Origin: JAFMJV01 sp963800275
Lineage (GTDB): Bacteria > Chloroflexota > Limnocylindria > Limnocylindrales > CSP1-4
DNA: 64,000 bases
NCBI GenBank assembly: GCA_963800275.1
Contig: CAWDAI010000006.1
Coordinates: forward strand, 248,001 to 312,000
Direction of reading: 5' to 3'
The number at the start of each line of letters is the position of its first letter. Within the stretch, counting starts at the first letter, position 1. The notes beneath the pieces were generated by a model. The model did no database searches and was not told the DNA's origin. It saw nothing but the letters and a program-made list of their open reading frames with translations. The position numbers were made by a program, and so were the translations under genes. Shown here piece after piece: positions 27,158-34,624 of this stretch.

Positions 27158-27462
27158 TCCTCCTCCTGGACGCGCTGGCGCACCGTGGTCGCACCCCCTC
27201 GCGGCCGACTGGCCAGGCTGCTGTGCATTCGATTGCGCGACATTCGTTGACAGCGCTGTCATCATGTTGCACGATGCGTCAAGGATGCCGGACCGCGTGG
27301 CGGCCCTTCCGGGCCCTGCCCGAGCGGACCGGCGGCCACAGCGGTATGGCCCGAGGCAGGGAGGCCTCGCCGTCATCGAGCAGAGAGGAGGCCGCCTTTC
27401 GCGAGGTCCCTGTCGATTCCCACGTCGCCTGACGACAAGCTATCCAAGTGAGGAGGAAACAC
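27158..27462. other. divergent control region between LacI gene and ABC operon
   Basis: 305 bp without a gene. It holds the LacI-type operator (27248-27261) and the strong ribosome site GAGGAGGAA for the binding-protein gene (27450-27458). Apart from GC-rich short dyads nothing else is recognised. Confidence 0.6.
27247..27261. promoter_or_regulatory. LacI-family operator overlapping a -35 box
   Basis: TGACAGCGCTGTCA (27248-27261) is a perfect 14-bp palindrome with the central CG typical of LacI-family operators. TTGACA (27247-27252) is a consensus -35 on the plus strand that overlaps it; the -10 is unclear. Repression by the adjacent regulator is inferred. Confidence 0.8.
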
Positions 27463-28446
27463 GTGAAGCGTCTGATCTCGATCACGTCCGTGGCGGTGTT
27501 GGCGTTGGCCATGCTGCCCGTCGCTGCCGCGGCGCAGGACGACTCCAAGCCCAACATCGCCTTCCTGCCCGGCGTCGAGGACCCCTTCTACCGGGTCATG
27601 GAACAGGGTATCGAGAAGGCGGCCGCTGACTTCGGCATCGAAGTCCAGGTCGCCCAGTTCCCGCAGGAGTGGGGCACCTCGGCCCAGAACCCGATCCTCG
27701 ATGCGCTCAAGGGCCAGGGCAACCTCGACTACATCATCACGGCCCCGGTCAGCACCGAGGAGATGATCGCGCCACTGCAGCAGGCCTATGACCAAGGCAC
27801 CAAGATCATCACCGTCGACACCTTCCTCGGTGATGGCGACTACATCAACGGCCCCGTGACGTTCCCCATCTCCTACATCGGCTCGGATAACCAGGAAGGC
27901 GGCCGCATCGCCTGCCAGGCCATCGCCGACGCCATCGGCGGAGCGGGCTCGGTCTACATCCAGAACACGAACCCCGATGTCAGCTCGGTCAGCGACCGCA
28001 GCATCGGCTGCCGCGAGGTCTTCGACTCCTATCCGGATATAGAGATCGTGGGTGAGGAGTACAACCTCGATGTCGAGGCTACGGCCGTCCAGCAGACCGA
28101 AGCCATCCTGCAGCTCCATCCGGACTTGGCGGGCATCTTCGGCGTCAACGTCTTCAGCGCCCAAGGCGCCGGCCAGGCCGTGCAAAATGCCGGCCTCGGT
28201 GGCCAGGTGCAGATCGTGGCCTACGACGCCACGACCCGAGCCATCGAGCTGCTCCGCAACGGCGACGTGACCATGGTGCTGGCCCAGAAGCCCTTTGACA
28301 TGGGCTACCTCGCCACGGCCTTCGCCATGGCCGACAACTCGGGCGTCACCAGCTTGCCCAAGCATGTGACCACCGGTTTCGCGGTCATCACGCCTGAGAA
28401 CGTGGACGATCCCGAGATCGCTCGCTTCATCTATCAGGTCGACTGA
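27463..28446 (+). CDS. ribose/sugar-type ABC transporter substrate-binding protein
   Basis: 327 residues from GTG 27463, with GAGGAGGAA five bases upstream; the earlier GTG lies inside that ribosome site. A Sec signal peptide (KRLISITSVAVLALAMLPVAAAAQ) has no lipobox Cys. The mature part is a type I periplasmic-binding fold of the RbsB family (IAFLPGVEDPFYRVMEQGIEKAA, TVDTFLGDGDY, YIGSDNQEGGRIACQAIA, VQIVAYDATTRAIELLRNGDV, VLAQKPFDMGYLA). It captures a sugar or nucleoside for the permease and ATPase downstream. Ligand identity is not evident. A 13-bp hairpin follows the stop. Confidence 0.9.
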   Translation: MKRLISITSVAVLALAMLPVAAAAQDDSKPNIAFLPGVEDPFYRVMEQGIEKAAADFGIEVQVAQFPQEWGTSAQNPILDALKGQGNLDYIITAPVSTEEMIAPLQQAYDQGTKIITVDTFLGDGDYINGPVTFPISYIGSDNQEGGRIACQAIADAIGGAGSVYIQNTNPDVSSVSDRSIGCREVFDSYPDIEIVGEEYNLDVEATAVQQTEAILQLHPDLAGIFGVNVFSAQGAGQAVQNAGLGGQVQIVAYDATTRAIELLRNGDVTMVLAQKPFDMGYLATAFAMADNSGVTSLPKHVTTGFAVITPENVDDPEIARFIYQVD

Positions 28447-28481
28447 CCCCCACCCGCAGGGGGTCGCAGGCCTCGAGTTCC

Positions 28482-28512
28482 GACGCGGGATGCCCGCCCG
28501 GCATCCCGCGTC
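28482..28512 (+). other. 13-bp stem-loop between binding-protein and permease genes
   Basis: GACGCGGGATGCC pairs perfectly with GGCATCCCGCGTC across a 5-nt loop. A smaller hairpin (GACCCCC/GGGGGTC, 28445-28465) precedes it. Such structures often stabilise the binding-protein mRNA or partly end transcription, raising its level over the permease. There is no T run. Confidence 0.7.
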
Positions 28513-28527
28513 ATCGCGAAAGGAACG

Positions 28528-29670
28528 ATGCCGTTGTCTGGACCAGCTGCCGGCGCACCGCTGCCCCCCGTGATCCGGTCCGCCAGACGGAAGCGGCTCG
28601 TGCTTGCGGTCAGCCGCGCCTGGGCCTGGGTCTTCCTCGCCGGGCTGATCATCTTCTTCACGGTGTCGGTCAGCTGGTCCACCGACGGCGAGGTCTTCTT
28701 CCTCAATCTGCGCAACATCCAGTCCATCCTCAACACCATCGTCTCGGTCCTGCTCATGGGCATCGGCCAGACCTTCGTCATCATCTCTGGCGGCATCGAT
28801 CTGTCGGTCGGTTGGGTCATGGGTTTGTCCTCGGTCGTGACCGCGCGCTCGACCCTGCTGCTGATGGACGCCGGCGTCGGCGAGGCGCTGGCTATCGCAC
28901 TCTCCGCAGTCATCGCCTTGCTGGCAGCCTCACTGTTCGGGCTCATCAGCGGTGTCATCATCGCCAAGCTTCGAGTGCCCAGCTTCATCGTGACCCTGGG
29001 TATGGCTTTCGTGGCTCGCGGGGCGGCGCTGATGATATCCGGCGGTAACACCGTCGGGGGTTTGCCCCAGGGCTGGCGTGACGTGGGCAACGAGTCGTTG
29101 CTCTACTGGGTCCACGGCGAGGGCGGCGGCCTCTCCATCCTGGGCAGGCCCGATGTGAGCGGTGAAGCCTTGCGCTCGCTCGAGCGCGTCTTCGCCTGGC
29201 CTGTGGTCATCACCGCCATCACCGTGGTGATGGCGGTCTTCCTGCTGCGCAAGACGCAGTTCGGGCGGCACACCTACGCCATCGGCGGCAACCGTGAGGC
29301 GTCCGTCCGCGCCGGCGTGCCGGCCGACCGGCTGACCATCCTCATCTTCATGTTCTCGGCCTTCACCTCCGGTCTCGCCGGCGTGCTCTACACGGCCCGC
29401 TTCACCGGGGGCTCGTCCATCGCGGGCGAGCCGTTGTTGCTCAACTCCATCGCCGCGGTCATCATCGGCGGGGTCAGCATGTACGGCGGTCGCGGGACCA
29501 TCATGGGTACGGTCATCGGGGCGCTCATCATCGCCATCCTCGTGACCGGCCTGATCATGCTGCGGGTCGATTCGTTCCTGCAGTTCGTGGTCATCGGTAT
29601 CGTGGTCATCCTGGCCGTGCTCATCGACCAGGCACGCGACCTGGTGGCCGGAAGGGCGGAGAGTCGATGA
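28528..29670 (+). CDS. ribose/sugar-type ABC transporter permease (RbsC family)
   Basis: 380 residues with about ten hydrophobic segments. Family motifs include GIGQTFVIISGGIDLSVGWVMGL, the signature early loop of RbsC/XylH permeases, VPSFIVTLGMAFVARGAAL, and the EAA-like loop YAIGGNREASVRAGV. The C-terminal block NSIAAVIIGGVSMYGGRGTIMGTVIGALI is also typical. A ribosome site AAAGGAAC precedes ATG 28528. The stop overlaps the ATPase start (ATGA), indicating coupled translation. It forms the membrane channel for the uptake system. It probably works as a homodimer, as no second permease gene is seen. Confidence 0.93.
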   Translation: MPLSGPAAGAPLPPVIRSARRKRLVLAVSRAWAWVFLAGLIIFFTVSVSWSTDGEVFFLNLRNIQSILNTIVSVLLMGIGQTFVIISGGIDLSVGWVMGLSSVVTARSTLLLMDAGVGEALAIALSAVIALLAASLFGLISGVIIAKLRVPSFIVTLGMAFVARGAALMISGGNTVGGLPQGWRDVGNESLLYWVHGEGGGLSILGRPDVSGEALRSLERVFAWPVVITAITVVMAVFLLRKTQFGRHTYAIGGNREASVRAGVPADRLTILIFMFSAFTSGLAGVLYTARFTGGSSIAGEPLLLNSIAAVIIGGVSMYGGRGTIMGTVIGALIIAILVTGLIMLRVDSFLQFVVIGIVVILAVLIDQARDLVAGRAESR

Positions 29671-30469
29671 ACGAGCAAGCACGCGAGGCCGTCAGCGCAG
29701 CCGTGCCCGGCGAGCCCGTCCTCTCGGTGCGCAATCTGGTCAAGCGCTTCGGCGGGTTGACTGCCGTCGATGACGTCAGCCTGGACATCCACGCGGGCGA
29801 GGTCGTCGGACTGGTGGGCGACAACGGCGCGGGCAAGTCAACGCTCATCAAGTGCGTGTCGGGCGTCCACCACCCGGACAGCGGCAGCATCGTCTTCGAG
29901 GGTCGTGAGGTCCACTTCTCCGTGCCCATCGAGGCACGCGCGGGCCGGCATCGAGACGATCTACCAGGACCTCGCGCTCGCGGGCAACCTCGACGTCAGC
30001 GCCAATATCTTCCTGGGGCGTGAGGCCAAGCGGCGCCACCTGGGCGCTGGTGAGCACGCTCGACGAGAAGTTCATGTTCGGCCAGTCGACCGAGATCCTC
30101 GACAGCCTGGGCATCCACATCCCGCAGATGAAGCAGGAGATCGAGAAGCTCTCCGGCGGCCAGCGACAGGCCGTGGCCATCGCCCGGGCGATCTACTGGA
30201 ACGCTCGCATGATGATCATGGACGAGCCCACCAACAACCTGGGTGTGCCCGAGCAGCGCAAGGTGATGCAGCTCATCCACACGCTCAAGTCACAGCAGGT
30301 GCCGGTCATCTTCATCTCCCACACGCTGCCCGACGTGTTCGTCGCCACGGATCGCATCATCGTCATGCACCGCGGTCGCAAGGTGGCTGAGCTGAACACC
30401 GCGGAGACCGACGCCACCGAGGTCGTCGAGTACATGGTCGGCGCGCGCGAGCCGGACGCGGCCGCATAG
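29667..30469 (+). CDS. sugar ABC transporter ATP-binding protein (two frameshifts as sequenced)
   Basis: Joined frames give about 266 residues, a single-domain ATPase rather than the double-domain RbsA. Walker A is GDNGAGKSTL, the Q-loop region ETIYQDLALAGNLDVSANIFLG, the ABC signature LSGGQRQAVAIARAI, and Walker B MMIMDEPTNNLG; the switch His is in VIFISHTLPDV. One extra base near 29943 and another near 30042 break the frame. Without those indels the gene would be normal. It energises the RbsC-like permease, and single-domain forms (FrcA-like) are known in this transporter class. Confidence 0.85.
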
Positions 30470-30491
30470 ACCCGGGGCCCACGAGCGGCGG

Positions 30492-31076
30492 TCAGCTTCC
30501 GCCGGCAGCCCAGGCGTCGACCAGCTCAGAGATGGCGTGGATGACGGTGATGTGCATCTCCTGTACGCGCGCCGTCACCTCCGAGGGCACCCGGATGGCG
30601 TGCTCGGCCACGTCCGCCAGGCGCCCCCCGCTGGCACCGGTGAGAGCCCAGGTGTGCGCGCCCGCGGCGCGGGCGACCTCGACACCGGCGATGACGCTGG
30701 CGGCGCGGCCGGACGTGCTGATGCCCATGACCACGTCGCCGGCCCGGACGTGGGCCGCCACCTGTCGCGAGAAGACCGCCTCGTAGGCATAGTCGTTGGC
30801 CGTGGCGGTGAGCACGGACGTGTCGGTCGTCAGCGCCAGCACCGGCAGCGGTCGCCGTTCCCGCGCGTAGTGACCGGTCAGCTCACCGGCCAGGTGCTGG
30901 GCGTCGGCAGCACTGCCGCCGTTACCGAAGACGAGCAGGCGGCCGCCCTGACCGAACGTGTCGATGAGCTGGGTGGCCAGGGCGGCCACGTCCGGCGCCA
31001 GCGCTGCGCGGCTGGCCCGAGCTACTTCGAGGTGCTCCTCGAGGATGGCGCTGACGATGGTAGTAGCGTCGTTCAT
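30492..31076 (-). CDS. gmhA: SIS-domain sugar-phosphate isomerase (GmhA-like)
   Basis: 194 residues, the usual GmhA size. The SIS core shows GRLLVFGNGGSAADAQHLAGELTGHY and GDVVMGISTSGRAASVIAGVEVA, both hallmarks of D-sedoheptulose-7-phosphate isomerase, plus the C-terminal VQEMHITVIHAISELV that carries the metal/catalytic His. GmhA converts sedoheptulose-7-P to D-glycero-manno-heptose-7-P for surface heptose. Close SIS paralogs act on other phosphosugars, and the setting beside a sugar transporter makes that possible. It is convergent with the ABC operon and divergent from the phosphorylase gene. Confidence 0.85.
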   Translation of the reverse strand: MNDATTIVSAILEEHLEVARASRAALAPDVAALATQLIDTFGQGGRLLVFGNGGSAADAQHLAGELTGHYARERRPLPVLALTTDTSVLTATANDYAYEAVFSRQVAAHVRAGDVVMGISTSGRAASVIAGVEVARAAGAHTWALTGASGGRLADVAEHAIRVPSEVTARVQEMHITVIHAISELVDAWAAGGS

Positions 31077-31117
31077 GGCGTCATCCTAAGTCCTGCTCTT
31101 CGCTGGGCTTCGCTGAG

Positions 31118-31160
31118 CGTGGGGCGTGCATGCGCCATCGGCTTGCGCGCACGCCCCACG
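31118..31160. repeat. 12-bp inverted repeat between gmhA-like and phosphorylase genes
   Basis: CGTGGGGCGTGC (31118-31129) and GCACGCCCCACG (31149-31160) are perfect inverted arms separated by 19 bp in the divergent intergenic region. This could be an operator dyad or an RNA hairpin in a 5' leader. No regulator is assigned. Confidence 0.7.
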
Positions 31161-31216
31161 GTGACTATCGTTCCGCGCAGCCCTCGCGCCCGACGAGGTG
31201 GAACGATGGAGGCGAC

Positions 31217-32074
31217 GTGCCCGACGCTGACCCGCTGGTCACGCTGCCTGCCACCGATCGCCAGTACCACATCGACCTGGGCCCGGGCGAGGTCGCCGAT
31301 CACATCCTGCTGCCGGGCGATCCCGATCGCACCGAGCGCATCGCCGAGCTGCTCGACGACGTCGAGGTCCACCGTCGCCATCGCGAGTTCAACTCGGTGA
31401 CCGGCTGGCACAAGGGCCTGCGCCTCTCGGTCATCTCCACCGGCATCGGCACCGACAACGTGGAGATCGTCATCGCCGAGATCCTCGCCATCACCGAGCG
31501 CCGACCGACCCTCATCCGCATCGGCTCGTGCGGCACGCTGCGCGATGACATCGGGCTGGGCGAGCTCATCGTGACCACTGGTGCCGTGCGCCTCGAATCC
31601 ACGAGCAGCTACTACGTGGAGGATGGCTATCCGGCGGTGCCCGACTACACCGCGGTCGCGGCCCTCATCGAGGCCGCCCACCGTACCGGCCAGCCGGTGC
31701 ACGCCGGTCTCACCGCCACGGCCCCTGGCTTCTACGGTCCGCAGGGCCGTCCCATCCCCCAGCTCCCCATCCGCTACCCGGACCTCGCCGAGCGCATGGC
31801 CCGCCAGGGCGTGATCAACTTCGAGATGGAGGCCTCTGCGCTGCTGACGCTCGCGTCGCTCGCCGGCTGTCGCGCCGGCGTGGTCTGCACCGTCTATGCG
31901 CAGCGACGCACGGGTGACTTCGTCATGGGCGAGCAGAAGACCCGCGCCGAGGCCGGGCTCATCGACACGGGCCTGGAGGCGCTGCACGTGCTTGCCGAGA
32001 TGGACGAGCAGCAGCGTCGTTCGGGCGATAGGCTTTGGCGCCCGTCACACTGGGCGCCAGGTCTGGCAACCTAG
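31217..32074 (+). CDS. udp: nucleoside phosphorylase (uridine phosphorylase-like)
   Basis: 285 residues from GTG 31217, with GGAGG five bases upstream. PNP/UDP family motifs are present: ILLPGDPDRTERIAELLDD (phosphate-binding GDPxR), SVISTGIGTDNVEIVIAEI, LIRIGSCGTLRDDIGLGELIV, and the nucleoside-site VINFEMEASALLTLASL. The FEMEAS form favours uridine phosphorylase over purine nucleoside phosphorylase. The enzyme splits nucleosides with phosphate to base and (deoxy)ribose-1-P. Beside a ribose-type importer and a ROK kinase, it suggests nucleoside scavenging. Confidence 0.85.
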   Translation: MPDADPLVTLPATDRQYHIDLGPGEVADHILLPGDPDRTERIAELLDDVEVHRRHREFNSVTGWHKGLRLSVISTGIGTDNVEIVIAEILAITERRPTLIRIGSCGTLRDDIGLGELIVTTGAVRLESTSSYYVEDGYPAVPDYTAVAALIEAAHRTGQPVHAGLTATAPGFYGPQGRPIPQLPIRYPDLAERMARQGVINFEMEASALLTLASLAGCRAGVVCTVYAQRRTGDFVMGEQKTRAEAGLIDTGLEALHVLAEMDEQQRRSGDRLWRPSHWAPGLAT

Positions 32075-32186
32075 TACGCTCACGCGTGAAACCGCACCGT
32101 GCAGCACACCACGAGGCTCGGCAGATGACCGGGTCCGGCCTGGAACCGAGCTCGACACCATGCTCGGAGGGATAGGAGGTTATGGG

Positions 32187-32327
32187 ATGGCCGAGGCATA
32201 TTGCGTCAAGGACAAGCAGAAGGTGGAGATCCAGAACCCGCAGAAGATCACCATGAAGAATGGCAAGCCCGCCACCAAGGGCACCTGCCCCAAGTGTGGT
32301 GGCAGCGTCTTCCGCATCGGCGGCTGA
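32187..32327 (+). CDS. DUF5679 zinc-ribbon-like micro-protein
   Basis: 46 residues from ATG 32187, with GGAGG seven bases upstream. The sequence MAEAYCVKDKQKVEIQNP then KPATKGTCPKCGGSVFRIGG is the DUF5679 pattern, common in Chloroflexota and related groups. The second Cys of the first knuckle, normally CxxC, is Asp here (CVKD), leaving three Cys. A strong terminator follows, so it is probably a well-expressed monocistronic gene. The family's function is unknown. Confidence 0.85.
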   Translation: MAEAYCVKDKQKVEIQNPQKITMKNGKPATKGTCPKCGGSVFRIGG

Positions 32328-32348
32328 CCCTCTCCCTCGGACGCGAAC

Positions 32349-32376
32349 GTGGCCCCGGTCGACCGACCGGGGCCAC
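32349..32376 (+). terminator. strong hairpin terminator after the DUF5679 gene
   Basis: GTGGCCCCGGT pairs perfectly with ACCGGGGCCAC across a 6-nt loop (11-bp stem), then TTGCTGTAT. It lies 21 bp after the stop and before the ROK kinase promoter. Confidence 0.75.
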
Positions 32377-32400
32377 TTGCTGTATCTAGACTGGTGGCTG

Positions 32401-33420
32401 ATGACCACCACCGCCCCGGGCCGTTCGACACGTGGCCCCGTCCTCGCTCTCGACCTCGGTGCCACCAACGCCCGTGCTGCGGTGGTCACGCCCGCGGGAC
32501 AAGTCGCTGGGCGGTTGGCCGGCCCCATCCCGGTGGCCGAGGGGCGCGATGCCGTCGTGGCCTATTGCCTGGAGCTGCTGTCGACGGCCCGAGCCACGTA
32601 TCTCGCCGCCGGCGGCGCAGCGCCGGTCGCACTGGGCATCGCTGCGCCCGGACCCGTGGACCCACGCCGTGGCAGCTTCATCGATCCGCCCAACCTGCGT
32701 GGCTCGTGGTGGGGCTTCCCACTGGCGCCGACCCTGGGCCAGGTGCTGGGCCTGCCCTGGGCCCTGGGCAAGGACACCAACGTCAATATCCTTGGCGAGC
32801 GTGACTTCGGCGCGGGGGATGGTGCAGATGATCTCGTCTATCTCACCATCTCCACCGGCGTCGGTGGGGCTGCGCTGTCGGGCGGCCGCCCGGTCGTGGG
32901 CCCGGACCTGGTGGCTGGTGAGCTGGGCCACATGACCGTCGACATGGACGGACCCATCTGCGGCTGCGGTGGGGTGGGTCACGTGGAGGCGCTCGCGAGC
33001 GGCAGCGGTATCGCTCGCCTCGCCCAGACCGCCCTCGAATCAGGCGCAGACGCGCCCCACCTCCGGCGCATCGCCAGGGAGATCGCACCAGGCCCGCTGA
33101 CCGCGATCCATGTCTCTGACGCGGCCGACTTGGGCGATCCCGCCGCAACCGTCATAATCGAACGTGCTCGGCGGGCCGTGGCGGTCGCGGTGGTCTCCAT
33201 CGTCAACGTCTTCGGCCCGGACGTGGTCATCCTCGGCGGTGGCATCACGCTCGCGTGGGGGGAGCGACTGATCCAGCCGGCCCGGGCGGCCGTGGCCGAG
33301 ACCGCGTTCCGGATCCAGGCTGAACGTGTGCGCATCGTGCAGGCCGCGCTCGGCGACGACGTCGGGCTCATCGGCACGGTCCCACTCGTCGCATCGGCCC
33401 TGCCGGAGCTGGCCTCCTGA
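32401..33420 (+). CDS. ROK-family sugar kinase (glucokinase-like)
   Basis: 339 residues from ATG 32401. The ATP-binding phosphate-1 loop is LALDLGATNARAAVV. The ROK signature region runs through LTISTGVGGAALSGGRPVVGPDLVAGELGHMTVD, with the catalytic KDTNV Asp just before it. The zinc motif reads CGCGGVGHVE, with His where most ROK kinases have the third Cys. The C-terminal adenosine-binding segment is DVVILGGGITLA. It phosphorylates glucose or a related hexose in the cytoplasm. A -10-like TAGACT lies about 10 bp upstream, suggesting a very short leader. Sugar specificity is not certain. Confidence 0.88.
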   Translation: MTTTAPGRSTRGPVLALDLGATNARAAVVTPAGQVAGRLAGPIPVAEGRDAVVAYCLELLSTARATYLAAGGAAPVALGIAAPGPVDPRRGSFIDPPNLRGSWWGFPLAPTLGQVLGLPWALGKDTNVNILGERDFGAGDGADDLVYLTISTGVGGAALSGGRPVVGPDLVAGELGHMTVDMDGPICGCGGVGHVEALASGSGIARLAQTALESGADAPHLRRIAREIAPGPLTAIHVSDAADLGDPAATVIIERARRAVAVAVVSIVNVFGPDVVILGGGITLAWGERLIQPARAAVAETAFRIQAERVRIVQAALGDDVGLIGTVPLVASALPELAS

Positions 33421-33585
33421 AGGCGAACATACTGGCGCGGCCGCGGTGTCGGCGCGCGCCACCACATACTGTCAGGACCCGGAATTGTCACGCCCGTGCC
33501 GGCGGACCTGACATGACGACCAGATGAAAGCTCGCACCCCGGCGCTCGGATCGGGTTGGGCAGCGTGAAGCAAGGAGTCTCATCC

Positions 33586-34593
33586 ATGACTACTCGGGTC
33601 GGCATCAACGGCTTCGGCCGCATCGGCCGCCAGTCGCTCAAGGCCATCATCGAGCGCACCCCCGACGCGGAGGTCGTCGCGGTCAACGACCTCATGTCCG
33701 TCGAGCTGAACGCGTTGCTCTTCGCGCACGATTCGACCTATGGCGCCTTCGACGGCACCGTCGAGCACACCGAGGACGCGATCATCGTCAACGGCAAGGC
33801 CATCAAGGTCCTGCAGGAAAAGGATCCTGCAGCGCTGCCGTGGGGCGACCTGGGCGTCGACATCGTCATCGAGTCCACGGGCATCTTCACCGATGCGACC
33901 AAGGCGGCCGGCCACCTCCAGGGCGGCGCGAAGAAGGTCCTCATCTCGGCCCCGGCCAAGAACGAGGACGCGACCATCGTGCTCGGCGTCAACGAGGAGA
34001 CCTACGACCCGGCCAAGCACAACGTCGTCAGCAACGCCAGCTGCACCACCAACTGCCTCGCGCCCGCAGCCAAGGTCGTCCACGACAACTGGGTCATCAA
34101 GCGCGGCCTGATGAACACCATCCACAGCTATACCAACGACCAGAACGTCCTCGACGTCTTCCACAAGGACCCGCGCCGCGCCCGCGCCGCCGGCCTCAAC
34201 ATCATCCCGACCACGACTGGGGCGGCCAAGGCCCTGGCCCTCGTCATCCCGGACCTCAAGGGCAAGTTCGACGGCTTCAGCCTGCGCGTGCCGACTCCGA
34301 CCGTGTCGGTCGTGGACTTCACCGCCGAGCTGGAGAAGGACGCGACGGCAGAGGAGATCAACGCCGCCTTCACCGCCGCCGCCGAGGGACCGATGAAGGG
34401 CATCCTCGGGGTCGAGACCCAGAAGCTGGTCTCGATGGATTTCAAGGGCGATGAGCGCAGCTCCATCATCGACGCTGCCAGCACCATGAGCCTGGGCGGC
34501 AACTTCATCAAGGTCCTCGCCTGGTACGACAACGAGTGGGGTTACAGCTGCCGGGTCGCCGACCTCGTCAAGTACATGGGCGACCGCCTCTAG
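33586..34593 (+). CDS. gap: glyceraldehyde-3-phosphate dehydrogenase (type I)
   Basis: 335 residues from ATG 33586, with AAGGAG nine bases upstream; a longer GTG start lacks support. The NAD-binding N-terminus VGINGFGRIGRQSLKAI, the catalytic Cys in SNASCTTNCLAP, the catalytic-His segment TIHSYTNDQ and the C-terminal WYDNEWGYSCRVADL are all intact. The enzyme oxidises glyceraldehyde-3-P to 1,3-bisphosphoglycerate. It is first in gap-pgk-eno, with 31 bp to pgk. Confidence 0.97.
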   Translation: MTTRVGINGFGRIGRQSLKAIIERTPDAEVVAVNDLMSVELNALLFAHDSTYGAFDGTVEHTEDAIIVNGKAIKVLQEKDPAALPWGDLGVDIVIESTGIFTDATKAAGHLQGGAKKVLISAPAKNEDATIVLGVNEETYDPAKHNVVSNASCTTNCLAPAAKVVHDNWVIKRGLMNTIHSYTNDQNVLDVFHKDPRRARAAGLNIIPTTTGAAKALALVIPDLKGKFDGFSLRVPTPTVSVVDFTAELEKDATAEEINAAFTAAAEGPMKGILGVETQKLVSMDFKGDERSSIIDAASTMSLGGNFIKVLAWYDNEWGYSCRVADLVKYMGDRL

Positions 34594-34624
34594 GGCGGCG
34601 CGTCCGGATCACCCGAAGGACCAC

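Noticed and set aside
29667..30469. Programmed frameshifting in the ABC ATPase
   Set aside because: Two separate insertions with no slippery heptamer or downstream structure seen, and similar indels occur in neighbouring genes, so error or decay is simpler.
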